Below are positions 45,878 to 55,289 of a stretch of DNA of 64,000 nucleotides, in pieces. A program made the position numbers and the translations under genes. The stretch is from Pseudoalteromonas rubra (GTDB lineage: Bacteria; Pseudomonadota; Gammaproteobacteria; Enterobacterales; Alteromonadaceae). The notes under the pieces were generated by a model. That model searched no databases, was not told the origin of the DNA, and saw only the letters and a list, made by a program, of their open reading frames with translations. Where the stretch lies: assembly GCF_000967655.1 (NCBI RefSeq), contig NZ_JXYA01000001.1:62001-126000 (forward strand), in the 5' to 3' direction. The first letter of the stretch is position 1, and every line of letters starts with the position of its first letter.

Positions 45878-46401
45878 ACCTTAACTCCATTTAGGAAAAT
45901 TTCGCACACCAGAACCTTGCTATTCTGACGCGTAAATACACTGCGCCTTGCGTAACACAGATCACTGTTCGATGTCTCTTTCAACGGGAAAAACGAGGGC
46001 AGCATTGCTTTATCCAGCATCGCAACCTCAATTGCACCGCGTTGCCAGGCCTGCTGGTCAAACAAGCGCTCCCCCAGTGGCGTATTGCCAATATTGTTGA
46101 GTCCGAGTACCGCAGCACTATCCGGGAGCCAGCTCTGCCCATAAACCACCGGAATATCATCACAATATAGCACGACTTCCCGACACAGGGCGCGGTCACA
46201 ACCGAGAATCGTCTGCACTTCACCATCAAGCTGACGCACCTGCTCGTTGAGCACTTCCACATGCAAGACACGACATTGCGCGCGCAGCAAAGCCGTCAGA
46301 GAGCCAGTTTCACACAACAGTGGGCGCAGGGCGTCCGGAATGTCCTGGTGCCGGGCCAGAGGTTCCCAGCTTGATCGCAATAAATTTGGCAGATTAAACA
46401 A
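45874..46401 (-). CDS. ubiC: UbiC, chorismate lyase
   Basis: Splits chorismate into pyruvate and 4-hydroxybenzoate for ubiquinone. The 175-residue protein is near the E. coli length (165); it has R-E-V-V-L-Y near residue 74 and a L-G-E-R-L-F segment typical of the family. The only reasonable start is the TTG at 46401, since a stop lies shortly upstream in frame and no early ATG exists; there is no obvious ribosome-binding site, so expression may be low. Followed by ubiA with a 4-base overlap. Confidence 0.9.
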   Translation of the reverse strand: MFNLPNLLRSSWEPLARHQDIPDALRPLLCETGSLTALLRAQCRVLHVEVLNEQVRQLDGEVQTILGCDRALCREVVLYCDDIPVVYGQSWLPDSAAVLGLNNIGNTPLGERLFDQQAWQRGAIEVAMLDKAMLPSFFPLKETSNSDLCYARRSVFTRQNSKVLVCEIFLNGVKV

Positions 46402-46556
46402 GTCAGTAATTCAATTCAGGTAATAACCGCGCCATGATAGCAAAGCTTACTCCGGCAAAAAAGTTTACCTTTCCCTTCCTCACTGCTGTTCATAACCCGG
46501 TTTTACGTATAAACTAATCCTATTGTTGGTATTTAGTTAAGTATTTTCAGGCTATT

Positions 46557-46952
46557 ATGAATCGGATCTGTATCGCGTTGATGGCACTTGTGCTGATTTG
46601 TGTGAGTACAAACTCACGCGCAGAATCAACCGTCGGCTACTTTGGATTTGAGCCTGATATCATCACCAATTACATCGGGCAGTCCAATAAGAAGCTTGGT
46701 TATGTCCGGGTTACCGTTGATTTGATGCTCGATGATGTCAGCAATATCGCCGTCGTTGAACACCACACCCCCCTGCTTCGCGACGCCATTGTGCAAATCT
46801 TAAGTAAAGAGCCGGAAGAGACCATTAAATCGCTGACGGGACGGGAAGAAATACGCCAGCGTTGTGCAGAAAAGCTCAAAACGTTATTGAAAGAAGAAAC
46901 CGGACAAGAAATCATCCGGGAAGTTTTATTTACTAAGTATTTATACCATTAG
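46557..46952 (+). CDS. FliL-like secreted protein
   Basis: A 131-residue protein with a cleavable signal peptide (cut near S-R-A-E-S, residue 22) and a body like the C-terminal periplasmic domain of FliL: a Y-V-R-V-T-V-D-L-M-L strand, then L-L-R-D-A-I-V-Q-I-L-S and a helical end with F-T-K-Y-L. True FliL is anchored by an uncleaved helix and encoded in flagellar operons; this one is isolated, divergent from ubiC. A role with the flagellar stator is possible but unproven. Confidence 0.78.
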   Translation: MNRICIALMALVLICVSTNSRAESTVGYFGFEPDIITNYIGQSNKKLGYVRVTVDLMLDDVSNIAVVEHHTPLLRDAIVQILSKEPEETIKSLTGREEIRQRCAEKLKTLLKEETGQEIIREVLFTKYLYH

Positions 46953-46976
46953 CGCAGCAAGGCCAGTGGCCTTGCA

Positions 46977-47798
46977 TTAATCCTGACTGCTGCCGCGCAC
47001 AGGCAATAACACAGCAACGCCCATACCTGCCAGTAAGCCAAATAAATGTGCCCAGTTTGCCATGTTGACGAATAACACGTCTGTGAAGCCCAGCACCATC
47101 CAGATCAGCATAAAGCCCACAATCGGGGTGCTAATCAAAGGTGGCGACTGTGGGTGCCTTGCTGAGTGGATCCAGCAAAACCCGAGCAAAGCGTAGACCA
47201 CGCCACTGAGACCACCGAAGTTTGCATCGGCTAGCAAGTACTGCATCCAGTTACTCAGCAATGCACCGGCGGCAAAAATAACCCAGAGTACCCAGCTGCC
47301 CAGGCGATGCTCAATCATGTGACCCAGATACAACCACCACGACAGGTTAAATACCAGGTGCAGCAATCCGAAGTGTAAAAAAGCAGGTGTGATCCAACGC
47401 CAGGGGGTCTGTGGTTCAAACTGAAAAGCGGCAAAGACGGGTTCAACCCCATAAACAAAAAAGCTTAAAAATATCCCCACAGAGATAATAAACACCGCTT
47501 TGAGCATCCAGCTCAGCGCGGTGAAACGTTGCCACAGATTCAGCTTAGTACCTTGATATACCAGTGGCGACTCTGATGGTGACAGTTGCCAGGACGCCGC
47601 CAGATACTTTTCATGATAAGGGTCAGCGATAAACTCCTGCCAGATCTCATTGGCCTGAGACCAGTGCTGTTCATCAACCCACAACGACGTCACCTGTCCG
47701 TCCTCGCTGGTAACACGGCACGCAATATGCCGGGTTTTCAGATAGTCTGCGACTCCCTGAACCGCGCGTGGGTTATCAAAGGAGCCCAGATGTTTCAT
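46977..47798 (-). CDS. glpG: GlpG, rhomboid intramembrane protease
   Basis: Serine protease that cuts within membrane helices. The 273-residue protein has a cytoplasmic N-terminal domain (about 1-90), then six helices with the catalytic dyad Ser198 (G-L-S-G) and His251 (W-A-H-L-F-G), and an H-x-x-x-N pair (His147, Asn151) of the oxyanion hole. Its ATG overlaps the glpE stop by 4 bases, reproducing the glpE-glpG order of E. coli without the glpR/glpD genes. Confidence 0.96.
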   Translation of the reverse strand: MKHLGSFDNPRAVQGVADYLKTRHIACRVTSEDGQVTSLWVDEQHWSQANEIWQEFIADPYHEKYLAASWQLSPSESPLVYQGTKLNLWQRFTALSWMLKAVFIISVGIFLSFFVYGVEPVFAAFQFEPQTPWRWITPAFLHFGLLHLVFNLSWWLYLGHMIEHRLGSWVLWVIFAAGALLSNWMQYLLADANFGGLSGVVYALLGFCWIHSARHPQSPPLISTPIVGFMLIWMVLGFTDVLFVNMANWAHLFGLLAGMGVAVLLPVRGSSQD

Positions 47799-48112
47799 TT
47801 TGCTACGTTATCCGGAAGCTCTTGCGCCCACTGTGTAAAACCACCGTCCATGCTGTACACGTCTTCAAAGCCCTGCTCTGCCAGGTAATTGGCAGCCCCT
47901 TGCGAGCTGACTCCGTGATAGCAGACCACAATAATCGGTTGCTCAAACTCTTTTTCCTGTAAGAAATGTCCCAGGTTATCATTCGATAAATGCTCTGCAC
48001 CAGGAATGTGTCCTTGCGCAAACGAATTCGCATCACGGATATCGGCGATAACCAGCTCAGATTGCGCCAACATCTCTTTGGTTTGGGCCACTGAAATATG
48101 TTTAAAACTCAT
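47795..48112 (-). CDS. glpE: GlpE, thiosulfate sulfurtransferase (rhodanese)
   Basis: Single-domain rhodanese of 105 residues (E. coli 108) that moves sulfane sulfur from thiosulfate to cyanide or thiols. The catalytic loop C-Y-H-G-V-S-S-Q carries Cys64. Typical fold elements I-A-D-I-R-D and G-H-I-P-G-A are present near 22-39. It is the first gene of the glpEG unit. The terminator at 48144-48177, just upstream, belongs to tdh. Confidence 0.95.
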   Translation of the reverse strand: MSFKHISVAQTKEMLAQSELVIADIRDANSFAQGHIPGAEHLSNDNLGHFLQEKEFEQPIIVVCYHGVSSQGAANYLAEQGFEDVYSMDGGFTQWAQELPDNVAK

Positions 48113-48143
48113 AGTACTCTCAATTTAATAAGCAGACACAAAA

Positions 48144-48177
48144 AACACCTCGTTAACGGCCACAGACCCGAGGTGTT
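48144..48177 (-). terminator. Terminator of kbl-tdh
   Basis: AACACCTCG and CGAGGTGTT form a 9-bp stem with a 16-base loop. On the minus strand it ends in TTTTTT, 22 bases after the tdh stop. Confidence 0.85.
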
Positions 48178-48199
48178 CTGAATTAGGATCGTTTGGACC

Positions 48200-49225
48200 T
48201 TAGTCCCAGTTTAAGATCACTTTACCTGATTGACCAGAGATCATGGTATCAAAGCCCTGCTGGAACTCATCAATATGGAACTGATGGGTAATAATAGGTT
48301 CCAGATTCAGGCCTGACTGGATCAGACTCGCCATCTTGTACCAGGTTTCAAACATCTCGCGACCATAAATACCTTTGATCACTAAGCCTTTAAAAATAAC
48401 CTGATTCCAGTCAACAGCCATATCACCTGGCGGAATGCCCAGCATGGCAATTTTACCACCGTGATTCATGTTGTTCAGCATGCTGTTGAACGCCACCGGC
48501 ACGCCCGACATTTCCAGGCCGATATCAAACCCTTCTGTCATGCCCAGTTCTTTCATCACGTCTTCAAGCTTTTCTTCGGCAACATTCACGGCCCGCGTTG
48601 CACCCATTTTACGTGCCAGCTCTAGTCGGTACTCGTTGACATCGGTGATCACCACATGGCGTGCGCCCACATGCTTAGCCACTGCGGCAGCCATAATACC
48701 AATCGGGCCTGCCCCTGTGATCAACACATCTTCACCAACCAAGTCAAAAGACAGCGCTGTGTGCACAGCATTGCCAAATGGGTCGAAGATAGAGGCCAGC
48801 TCGTCAGAAATGTTATCGGGGATCTTAAACGCGTTATACGCTGGGATAACCAGGTACTCCGCAAACGCCCCTTCACGGTTTACGCCCACGCCTATGGTAT
48901 TGCGGCACAGGTGTACACGACCAGCGCGACAGTTACGGCAATGTCCACAGGTAATGTGGCCTTCGCCAGATACGCGATCGCCTATTTCAAAGCCACGTAC
49001 TTCCTGGCCCATATCTACAACTTCGCCTACGTACTCATGTCCCACTACCATAGGTGTTGGAATGGTATTTTGTGCCCACTCGTCCCATTTATAAATGTGA
49101 ACATCGGTGCCACAAATGGCCGTTTTACGGATCTTGATCAGCAGATCGTTATGCCCAACTTCCGGTTTGGGCGCATCCGTCATCCAAATCCCTTCTTGTG
49201 CTTTTAACTTGGATAAAGCTTTCAT
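48200..49225 (-). CDS. tdh: L-threonine 3-dehydrogenase
   Basis: Oxidises threonine to 2-amino-3-ketobutyrate with NAD+. The 341-residue zinc alcohol-dehydrogenase-type protein has catalytic zinc ligands Cys38, His63 and Glu64, structural zinc cysteines 93, 96, 99 and 107, all with E. coli numbering, and a G-A-G-P-I-G nucleotide motif near 170. It is second in the kbl-tdh operon; two hairpins fill part of the 82-base gap after kbl. Confidence 0.98.
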   Translation of the reverse strand: MKALSKLKAQEGIWMTDAPKPEVGHNDLLIKIRKTAICGTDVHIYKWDEWAQNTIPTPMVVGHEYVGEVVDMGQEVRGFEIGDRVSGEGHITCGHCRNCRAGRVHLCRNTIGVGVNREGAFAEYLVIPAYNAFKIPDNISDELASIFDPFGNAVHTALSFDLVGEDVLITGAGPIGIMAAAVAKHVGARHVVITDVNEYRLELARKMGATRAVNVAEEKLEDVMKELGMTEGFDIGLEMSGVPVAFNSMLNNMNHGGKIAMLGIPPGDMAVDWNQVIFKGLVIKGIYGREMFETWYKMASLIQSGLNLEPIITHQFHIDEFQQGFDTMISGQSGKVILNWD

Positions 49226-49246
49226 GTGTTTTCACTCGTCAGAAAC

Positions 49247-49267
49247 ACGCAAGCCGGTGGCTTGCGT
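49247..49267 (-). repeat. Intercistronic hairpin 1 (kbl-tdh)
   Basis: ACGCAAGCC and GGCTTGCGT form a perfect 9-bp stem with a 3-base loop, 21 bases upstream of tdh. Confidence 0.6.
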
Positions 49268-49279
49268 TATAAATCGCTC

Positions 49280-49297
49280 ACAGCCAAAGGTGGCTGT
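49280..49297 (-). repeat. Intercistronic hairpin 2 (kbl-tdh)
   Basis: ACAGCCA and TGGCTGT form a 7-bp stem with a 4-base loop, 10 bases after the kbl stop. Together with hairpin 1 it may tune tdh expression or stabilise kbl mRNA. Confidence 0.55.
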
Positions 49298-49307
49298 CGG
49301 GCAATGA

Positions 49308-50504
49308 TTAAATCACGCCCAGTTCTTTACCGATGCGGATAAAGGCATCAATCGCCTTGTCCAGCTGCTCTGTGGTGTGTGCCGCAGAGATCTGAGTACG
49401 GATCCGCGCCTGACCTTTCGGTACAACCGGGTAAGAGAAGCCAATAACATAAATGCCTTCAGCCAGTAAGCGATCCGCCATGTCTGAGGCCACTTTCGCA
49501 TCGCCTAGCATCACCGGGATGATGGCGTGATCTTTACCCGCACAGGTAAAGCCTGCGGCTTCCATTTTACTACGGAAGTGCGCGGCATTTTCCCACAGCT
49601 TGTTACGCAGCGCCTGGCCTTCTTTCATCATGTCCAGTACTTTGATAGACGCCGTTACGATAGACGGTGCCAGTGAGTTTGAGAACAAGTACGGACGAGA
49701 ACGTTGACGCAGCCACTCAACAATTTCTTTTTTACCTGAAGTATAGCCACCTGATGCACCACCCAGTGCTTTACCTAAGGTGCCTGTGATGATGTCCACT
49801 CGGTCCATCACGCCACAGTATTCTGGTGTACCGCGACCGTTTTCACCGACAAAACCAACGGCATGTGAGTCATCGACCATAACCAGGGCATCGTACTTAT
49901 CTGCCAGATCGCATAGCTCAGACAAGTTACAAATAACCCCGTCCATAGAGAATACACCGTCGGTTGCGATCAGCTTGGTTTTTACACCGGCTTCATCAGC
50001 TGCGATCAGCTGCTTTTCCAGATCTGCCATGTCATTATTGGCATAACGGAAACGCTTTGCCTTACACAAGCGTACACCATCAATGATAGACGCATGGTTT
50101 AAAGAATCCGAGATAATCGCATCTTCCGGGCCCAAAATGGTTTCAAACAGGCCGGCATTGGCGTCAAAACAAGAAGAGTACAAAATGGTATCTTCCGTTT
50201 GCAGGAATTCGCTGACTTTAGCTTCCAGAGTTTTATGGATATCCTGAGTACCACAGATAAAGCGCACAGAGGCCACACCAAAGCCATGATCATCCAGGCC
50301 GCGTTGAGCAGCCGCAATCAGGTCAGGGTGATTAGCAAGACCTAAGTAATTGTTTGCACAGAAGTTGATAACACTTTCGCCGGTTGATACTGCGATTTCT
50401 GCTTGCTGCTGAGAGGTGATCACACGCTCTTTTTTGTATAAACCCTCTGCTTTTACTTCTTCAATCTGTTGCTGAAGCTGGCTGAAAAATGCCGCTGCTC
50501 TCAT
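49308..50504 (-). CDS. kbl: Glycine C-acetyltransferase (2-amino-3-ketobutyrate CoA ligase)
   Basis: PLP enzyme that splits 2-amino-3-ketobutyrate with CoA into glycine and acetyl-CoA, completing threonine breakdown begun by Tdh. The 398 residues equal the E. coli length. The PLP lysine is in [14 protein letters not shown], and [10 protein letters not shown] opens the conserved region. GGAG sits seven bases before the ATG. The gene order kbl then tdh is as in E. coli. Confidence 0.98.
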   Translation of the reverse strand: MRAAAFFSQLQQQIEEVKAEGLYKKERVITSQQQAEIAVSTGESVINFCANNYLGLANHPDLIAAAQRGLDDHGFGVASVRFICGTQDIHKTLEAKVSEFLQTEDTILYSSCFDANAGLFETILGPEDAIISDSLNHASIIDGVRLCKAKRFRYANNDMADLEKQLIAADEAGVKTKLIATDGVFSMDGVICNLSELCDLADKYDALVMVDDSHAVGFVGENGRGTPEYCGVMDRVDIITGTLGKALGGASGGYTSGKKEIVEWLRQRSRPYLFSNSLAPSIVTASIKVLDMMKEGQALRNKLWENAAHFRSKMEAAGFTCAGKDHAIIPVMLGDAKVASDMADRLLAEGIYVIGFSYPVVPKGQARIRTQISAAHTTEQLDKAIDAFIRIGKELGVI

Positions 50505-50676
50505 CGGGAGTCTCCATTAGTTGCACGGGGTGTGTGCGACAGGCACACACTGAAGCGCCGATATCGTTTATTTTCAATACCGGCTGTGTCATTAAATTCG
50601 TTGCTTATATTTTAAAAGGTTCGCACCTCAATTGCACGGATTGTGATTATCTTGTTCGCAGACGCTTTGTAAACGC

Positions 50677-51234
50677 TTATGAGATAAACGGAGGCACATC
50701 AAGTACCTGACGCAATGTTCCACACACATAGTCGGCAGACGCGCGTACCTCCTCACTGAACGTCTGACCCGACTCAACCAAAATCTTAGTGCGTACATCC
50801 GCGGCCTGTGCAGCCTGCATATCCGAGCCCTTATCGCCGACCATCACGCTGCGTGTTGGGTCGATGTCATGTTCTTCAATTGCCTGTAGCAACATACCGG
50901 GATTCGGCTTGCGGCATTCACACTCACGCAGGTACTGTGGCTGTGCTTTTGTCGGATGATGAGGGCAAAAGTACACGCCTGAAATCGACACGCCATGGGC
51001 CAGAAACTGCTTGCACATCCAGTCAGTGAGCTGTGCAAACTGAGCTTCATCATAATATCCCCGGCCAATACCTGACTGGTTGGTCACCACCACCAGCTTG
51101 TAACCCTGAGCCTGAAATTGCTGACATGCCTCAAACACCCCATCAATAAACTCAAAGTCCTCGATTTTATGCACGTAGGCATGATCCTGATTGATCACCC
51201 CGTCCCGGTCCAGAAATACCGCTTTGTGTGTCAT
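50677..51234 (-). CDS. gmhB: GmhB, heptose-1,7-bisphosphate 7-phosphatase
   Basis: HAD-family phosphatase that removes the 7-phosphate from D-glycero-manno-heptose-1,7-bisphosphate on the way to ADP-heptose for LPS core. The 185-residue protein has D-R-D-G-V-I-N (Asp9 nucleophile, Asp11) and the zinc site Cys90, His92, Cys105 and Cys107. Its ATG overlaps the stop of the glycosyltransferase gene upstream (ATGA). Partner pathway genes gmhA and hldE lie 3.4 kb further on. Confidence 0.96.
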   Translation of the reverse strand: MTHKAVFLDRDGVINQDHAYVHKIEDFEFIDGVFEACQQFQAQGYKLVVVTNQSGIGRGYYDEAQFAQLTDWMCKQFLAHGVSISGVYFCPHHPTKAQPQYLRECECRKPNPGMLLQAIEEHDIDPTRSVMVGDKGSDMQAAQAADVRTKILVESGQTFSEEVRASADYVCGTLRQVLDVPPFIS

Positions 51235-52274
51235 AATTGTTCCTGTTTTACTACCTGGTCGAACATCTGTGTCACCCGCTCCACTGAGATTTGGCTCATC
51301 AAATCACTGCCTTTTAAACGCGTACCCCATTTAAGCTGCTGTGCACTTTTGCCTTTTTGTGCCATCAGGTTGTCATGGTACACCTCGACCACATAATCCT
51401 GATACAAATACGGACCAGTGCGTTTGGGGTTTGAATGCGCATACAAACCAATGACTGGCGTGCCAACCGTTACCGCCATATGAGCAGGTCCGGTATCCGG
51501 TGCCAGCACCAGTTGCGCCTGCGCCAGCACACACAGTAAGGTTTTAAGTTTGGTTTTGCCCACCAGATTGGTGATATCGCACTGTGCATGCGTCAGGATG
51601 GCATCACTGAGCTTGCGCTCCAGCTCGGTCGGTCCGCCTGTCAGCACCACGCTAAACCCCTGCGCTGCGGCATAATCAGCCAGCGCGGCATAACGCTCTG
51701 GCAGCCAATTACGTTCTGCTTTACTGGCTGCCGGAGAAATGACGAAAATGCGCGTCAGGCCTTGCAGCAGTTCACGGGCTTCCTGCTTATCCGCCTCGCT
51801 CACAGGCATATCCCATGTTGGTGCGTCACACTCAGCCCCGATGGCGCGGGCAAAATTCTGAAAACCTTCCAACACATGGGGCTCACTCTGTGGGGTGATC
51901 CGCTTGTTGATCACCAGTGAATGCAGCTCTTTAGAGCGGCCTTTATCAAAACCAATTTTGACTCGGGCGGGGATGCAACGTGCAGCCAGGTTGGCGCGAA
52001 ACGCCACTTGCATATGCAAAAGGACGTCGAACTTGTGGCCTTTAAAGTGCGCCCTAAGCTGCTTAAATGCAGCCTTACCTTGTTTCTTGTCAAAAATAAC
52101 AAACTCAACCCCAGGCATATCTGCCAGTAGCATGGCTTCAACTTTGCCTATCACCCAGGTGATCTTTGCCTGTGGATGCGCGCGCTGGATGGCCTGAACA
52201 GCCGCAACGGCATGACACACATCACCGATGGCTGAAAGACGGAGAATACAAATGGAAGAAATTGCCTGAGACAC
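51231..52274 (-). CDS. Glycosyltransferase family 9, heptosyltransferase-like
   Basis: Related to WaaC/WaaF heptosyltransferases, which add heptose to the LPS inner core from ADP-heptose. The N terminus I-L-R-L-S-A-I-G-D-V-C-H and the later P-D-T-G-P-A-H-M-A-V motif are typical. The start is unclear: the frame opens at a TTG (52334), the conserved part begins near 52255, and I use the GTG at 52274 (347 residues), which has only a weak ribosome-binding site. Which heptose it adds cannot be read. Coupled to gmhB and divergent from kdkA. Confidence 0.85.
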   Translation of the reverse strand: MSQAISSICILRLSAIGDVCHAVAAVQAIQRAHPQAKITWVIGKVEAMLLADMPGVEFVIFDKKQGKAAFKQLRAHFKGHKFDVLLHMQVAFRANLAARCIPARVKIGFDKGRSKELHSLVINKRITPQSEPHVLEGFQNFARAIGAECDAPTWDMPVSEADKQEARELLQGLTRIFVISPAASKAERNWLPERYAALADYAAAQGFSVVLTGGPTELERKLSDAILTHAQCDITNLVGKTKLKTLLCVLAQAQLVLAPDTGPAHMAVTVGTPVIGLYAHSNPKRTGPYLYQDYVVEVYHDNLMAQKGKSAQQLKWGTRLKGSDLMSQISVERVTQMFDQVVKQEQL

Positions 52275-52408
52275 ACATGTCGCCCGTAACTGAAAATAAG
52301 CACCCGATCTTAAATAAAACCCACTATTTTGCAACCTATGAGATTTTCCCCGACAAGAAAAGTCGTTACACTGGGCGTTTGTCGTTGCAGTGCCACTTCA
52401 GAGAAGTC

Positions 52409-53143
52409 ATGTTAAAAATAGAACAACACCATAATCACTACTTGCTGCGTACCCGCCATACGCCAGAGTCTTTGTCTTCGGATTGGTTCGACGTGGCATT
52501 CTGGCAACGGCAAAACGCCGTTGTAACCTCAAAGCAGGGGCGCGCTGCAGCCTGGTTTGTGCGCTATGCTTCGCAACAGGTTGCGGTCCTCAAACACTAC
52601 TGGCGCGGGGGCTTAATTGGTAAAGTGCTCAAAGATCAGTATCTGTTCACCGGTCTAAAAAACACCCGCGTGTATCTCGAGTTGGACTTGCTCACTCAAC
52701 TTGCCAGCCTGGGCTTACCAGTTCCAACGCCGCTGGGCGCCAGAGTCACCGTGTCGACAGGTATTTATCGTGCGGATATTCTGACGGACGCCATCTCAGG
52801 CGCACAAAGCTTGTGTGAAAGGCTACAATCAGCACCGCTGCCGTCGCAGGACTGGCAGAAAGTCGCAACCACGCTGGCACGCTTTCATCACGCCGGTGCC
52901 TATCACGACGATTTAAACTGCAACAATATTTTGTTTGATGATCAGGGCAAAGTCTATCTGATTGATTTTGACAAAGGTGCGCTCAAAACGCCTGCAAAAG
53001 AATGGCACATGGCCAACATTGAGCGGCTTGCCCGTTCGCTAAAAAAAGAGGCATCGCGTTCCACACAGTTTTTCTGCACAGAGCAGGACTGGCAGAGTTT
53101 TATTGATACTTACCAGGGTGCAATGACAAAAAAGCCGGCGTAA
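52409..53143 (+). CDS. kdkA: KdkA, 3-deoxy-D-manno-octulosonate (Kdo) kinase
   Basis: Phosphorylates Kdo at the 4 position in the inner core of LPS. With the ATG at 52409 the protein has 244 residues, similar to Haemophilus and Vibrio KdkA (about 240). The kinase-like signature Y-H-D-D-L-N-C-N-N-I-L-F and the metal-binding I-D-F-D are clear. The open frame extends upstream to 52166, but that part overlaps the divergent glycosyltransferase and is not conserved. Converges with hldE. Confidence 0.93.
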   Translation: MLKIEQHHNHYLLRTRHTPESLSSDWFDVAFWQRQNAVVTSKQGRAAAWFVRYASQQVAVLKHYWRGGLIGKVLKDQYLFTGLKNTRVYLELDLLTQLASLGLPVPTPLGARVTVSTGIYRADILTDAISGAQSLCERLQSAPLPSQDWQKVATTLARFHHAGAYHDDLNCNNILFDDQGKVYLIDFDKGALKTPAKEWHMANIERLARSLKKEASRSTQFFCTEQDWQSFIDTYQGAMTKKPA

Positions 53144-53158
53144 ACCGGCTTTTTTGTC
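53125..53158. terminator. Bidirectional terminator between kdkA and hldE
   Basis: GACAAAAAAGCCGG and CCGGCTTTTTTGTC form a 14-bp stem with a 6-base loop; the kdkA stop is inside the loop. A/T runs serve both strands. Confidence 0.92.
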
Positions 53159-53166
53159 AGACAAGG

Positions 53167-54612
53167 CTACTCAGTCTCTCTGGCCTTGGCAATGATATTG
53201 GATGTGGAGCATCCGTCGAGAAAGGCTAACACCTCAACCTGACCGCCCATGGCAAGGACATGATCGGCACCTGCAATTTCTGACACCTGATAATCCCCGC
53301 CCTTGACGAGAATATGTGGGCTGATCTGTTCAATCAGCTTAGCCGGTGTATCGCCCTCACTTTCTTTACCAAACGGGATCACCCAGTCTACTGACGCCAA
53401 CGCCGACAGCACCATAGCACGCTCATTGAGCGGATTGATTGGCCGCTCTGGCCCTTTCAGTCTTGAAATAGAGTCATCGTTATTGAGACCAACTACCAGC
53501 CTGTCGCCTCTGGCCTTAGCTTGCGCCAGATAACGTACGTGTCCGGCATGCAGAATATCAAAGCAGCCATTGGTAAACACTATGGTCTCGCCGTTTTGTT
53601 TGGCAAACTCGATGTGCTTGAGCACTTCTTCATAAGGCGTTTGATAATGCTCACCGGTTTGACGCAGATACTGCCCCAGTTTACGGCTCAGCTCCTCCGG
53701 GGTTACGGTCGCAGCGCCCAGTTTAGCCACGGCAATCCCCGCCGCTAAGTTGGCCAGCTCCACCGCTTCACTGGGCGAAAACCCGGCTCCCAGCATAGTT
53801 GTCAGTGTTGCAATCACAGTATCACCCGCGCCGGTGACATCGCTGACTTCCTGCACCTGAGCGGCAAAATCATGCTTCTCATCTTGCGTGATCAACGACA
53901 TTCCCTGCTCAGAGCGCGTCAGCAACATAGCGCCAATGCCGGCTTGCTTTATCAAAGCCCGGGCACTGCTCGTCAGTGTCTCTTCGTTGCTGGCGTCTCC
54001 TCCGGCGAGACGAAACTCATTGAGGTTTGGCGTTATGTAGTCTGCGCCACGATAGCGGCTCAGATCAGACGATTTCGGGTCGATAAGCACCGTTTTACCG
54101 GCATCCTTAGCGACTTTAATCATCTCTTCAATACACGTTAACGCGCCTTTGTTATAGTCTGAAAAAAGCACAAAGTCATAGTGATTAACCACTTGCTCCA
54201 GACGGGTCAATAACAGCTGACTGTGGGAATGGACAAAGGGCTCTTCCAGGTCCAGCCGTACCACCTGCTGATGACGACTGATCACGCGCATTTTGGCAAT
54301 CGTCGGCAGCTCAGCCACAGTGACCAGTTGTGAGGCAATTTGCTCTTTTGCCAGAATCGATTCCAGCTGGCGGCCATTGTCATCTTCACCAATTAGACCC
54401 AGCAGTCCAACCTGGCCATCCAAATGCGCGATATTTTTCGCTACGTTAGCCGCGCCGCCCGCTTTGTCTTCCAGGCTACTCACCTTAACCACTGGCACCG
54501 GCGCTTCAGGTGAAATACGACCCGTATCACCATGCCAATAGCGGTCGAGCATCACATCACCGACCACCAGAACCTTTGCCTGGTTTAAATTTCTCAATGC
54601 ACTCAGGTTCAT
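53167..54612 (-). CDS. hldE: HldE, bifunctional heptose-7-P kinase / heptose-1-P adenylyltransferase
   Basis: Makes ADP-D-glycero-manno-heptose for LPS core. The 481-residue protein (E. coli 477) has a ribokinase-like N-terminal domain (about 1-320) with G-A-G-D-T-V near 262, and a nucleotidyltransferase domain from about 340 with [13 protein letters not shown]. Its ATG overlaps the gmhA stop by 4 bases, so isomerase, kinase and adenylyltransferase are coupled. Confidence 0.97.
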   Translation of the reverse strand: MNLSALRNLNQAKVLVVGDVMLDRYWHGDTGRISPEAPVPVVKVSSLEDKAGGAANVAKNIAHLDGQVGLLGLIGEDDNGRQLESILAKEQIASQLVTVAELPTIAKMRVISRHQQVVRLDLEEPFVHSHSQLLLTRLEQVVNHYDFVLFSDYNKGALTCIEEMIKVAKDAGKTVLIDPKSSDLSRYRGADYITPNLNEFRLAGGDASNEETLTSSARALIKQAGIGAMLLTRSEQGMSLITQDEKHDFAAQVQEVSDVTGAGDTVIATLTTMLGAGFSPSEAVELANLAAGIAVAKLGAATVTPEELSRKLGQYLRQTGEHYQTPYEEVLKHIEFAKQNGETIVFTNGCFDILHAGHVRYLAQAKARGDRLVVGLNNDDSISRLKGPERPINPLNERAMVLSALASVDWVIPFGKESEGDTPAKLIEQISPHILVKGGDYQVSEIAGADHVLAMGGQVEVLAFLDGCSTSNIIAKARETE

Positions 54613-55202
54613 GCTGTCTGCTCCGCAATCACCATATCAACCGCTTCACAGAGCCAGTGGCCGATAAACATGTGGGCTTCCTGAATACGTGCGGTTTCGT
54701 CAAAGTCGATGATGATTGGCAATCTGGCGATGTCTTTTACTGTGCCACCAGTACGGCCAGTCAGTGCCACCGTATAGGCACCAATCTCGTTCGCTGCCTG
54801 TAATGCCAGATTGATGTTCTCACTGGTGCCTGAAGTGGTCAGGCCAATTACCAGATCTTGAGGCTTACACAGCGCCTGTACCTGGCGCTCAAATACGGTA
54901 TTAAAGTGATAATCGTTGCTGTGCGCCGTTAAAATTGACGTATCTGTAGTCAAAGCAATGGACGCCAGCGGACCACGCTCAAGCTTGTAACGAACCACAA
55001 ACTCGGCAGCCAAATGCTGTGCATCAGCCGCACTGCCACCATTACCAAACCAGATCACCTTACCGCCGGCATCTAAGGTTGCCTTGCAGGCGGCCAATAG
55101 TTCCACAGACTGGGAGTGATAATCGGCCATTTTTGCGAACAACGCCATATGTCGCTCTAAGCTGGCCTGATAGCTTTGTTTGATGTGATCATTGATTGAC
55201 AT
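54609..55202 (-). CDS. gmhA: GmhA, sedoheptulose-7-phosphate isomerase
   Basis: First enzyme of ADP-heptose synthesis, turning sedoheptulose-7-phosphate into heptose-7-phosphate. The 197-residue SIS-domain protein has [11 protein letters not shown] near residue 53 and T-T-S-G-T-S-E-N near 122. DiaA is related in sequence, but the overlap with hldE strongly favours GmhA. Confidence 0.92.
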   Translation of the reverse strand: MSINDHIKQSYQASLERHMALFAKMADYHSQSVELLAACKATLDAGGKVIWFGNGGSAADAQHLAAEFVVRYKLERGPLASIALTTDTSILTAHSNDYHFNTVFERQVQALCKPQDLVIGLTTSGTSENINLALQAANEIGAYTVALTGRTGGTVKDIARLPIIIDFDETARIQEAHMFIGHWLCEAVDMVIAEQTA

Positions 55203-55289
55203 AGTGATCCTTAATAAATAATGCGACTCTGTATTCGTTACAAAGTCAAAACTAACCCGTGTTAAATTAAATGGTAACGCTGTGTGTCG

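Noticed and set aside
52166..52408. N-terminal extension of kdkA in the same open frame
   Set aside because: It runs through the divergent glycosyltransferase start region and does not resemble KdkA; the ATG at 52409 begins the conserved part.
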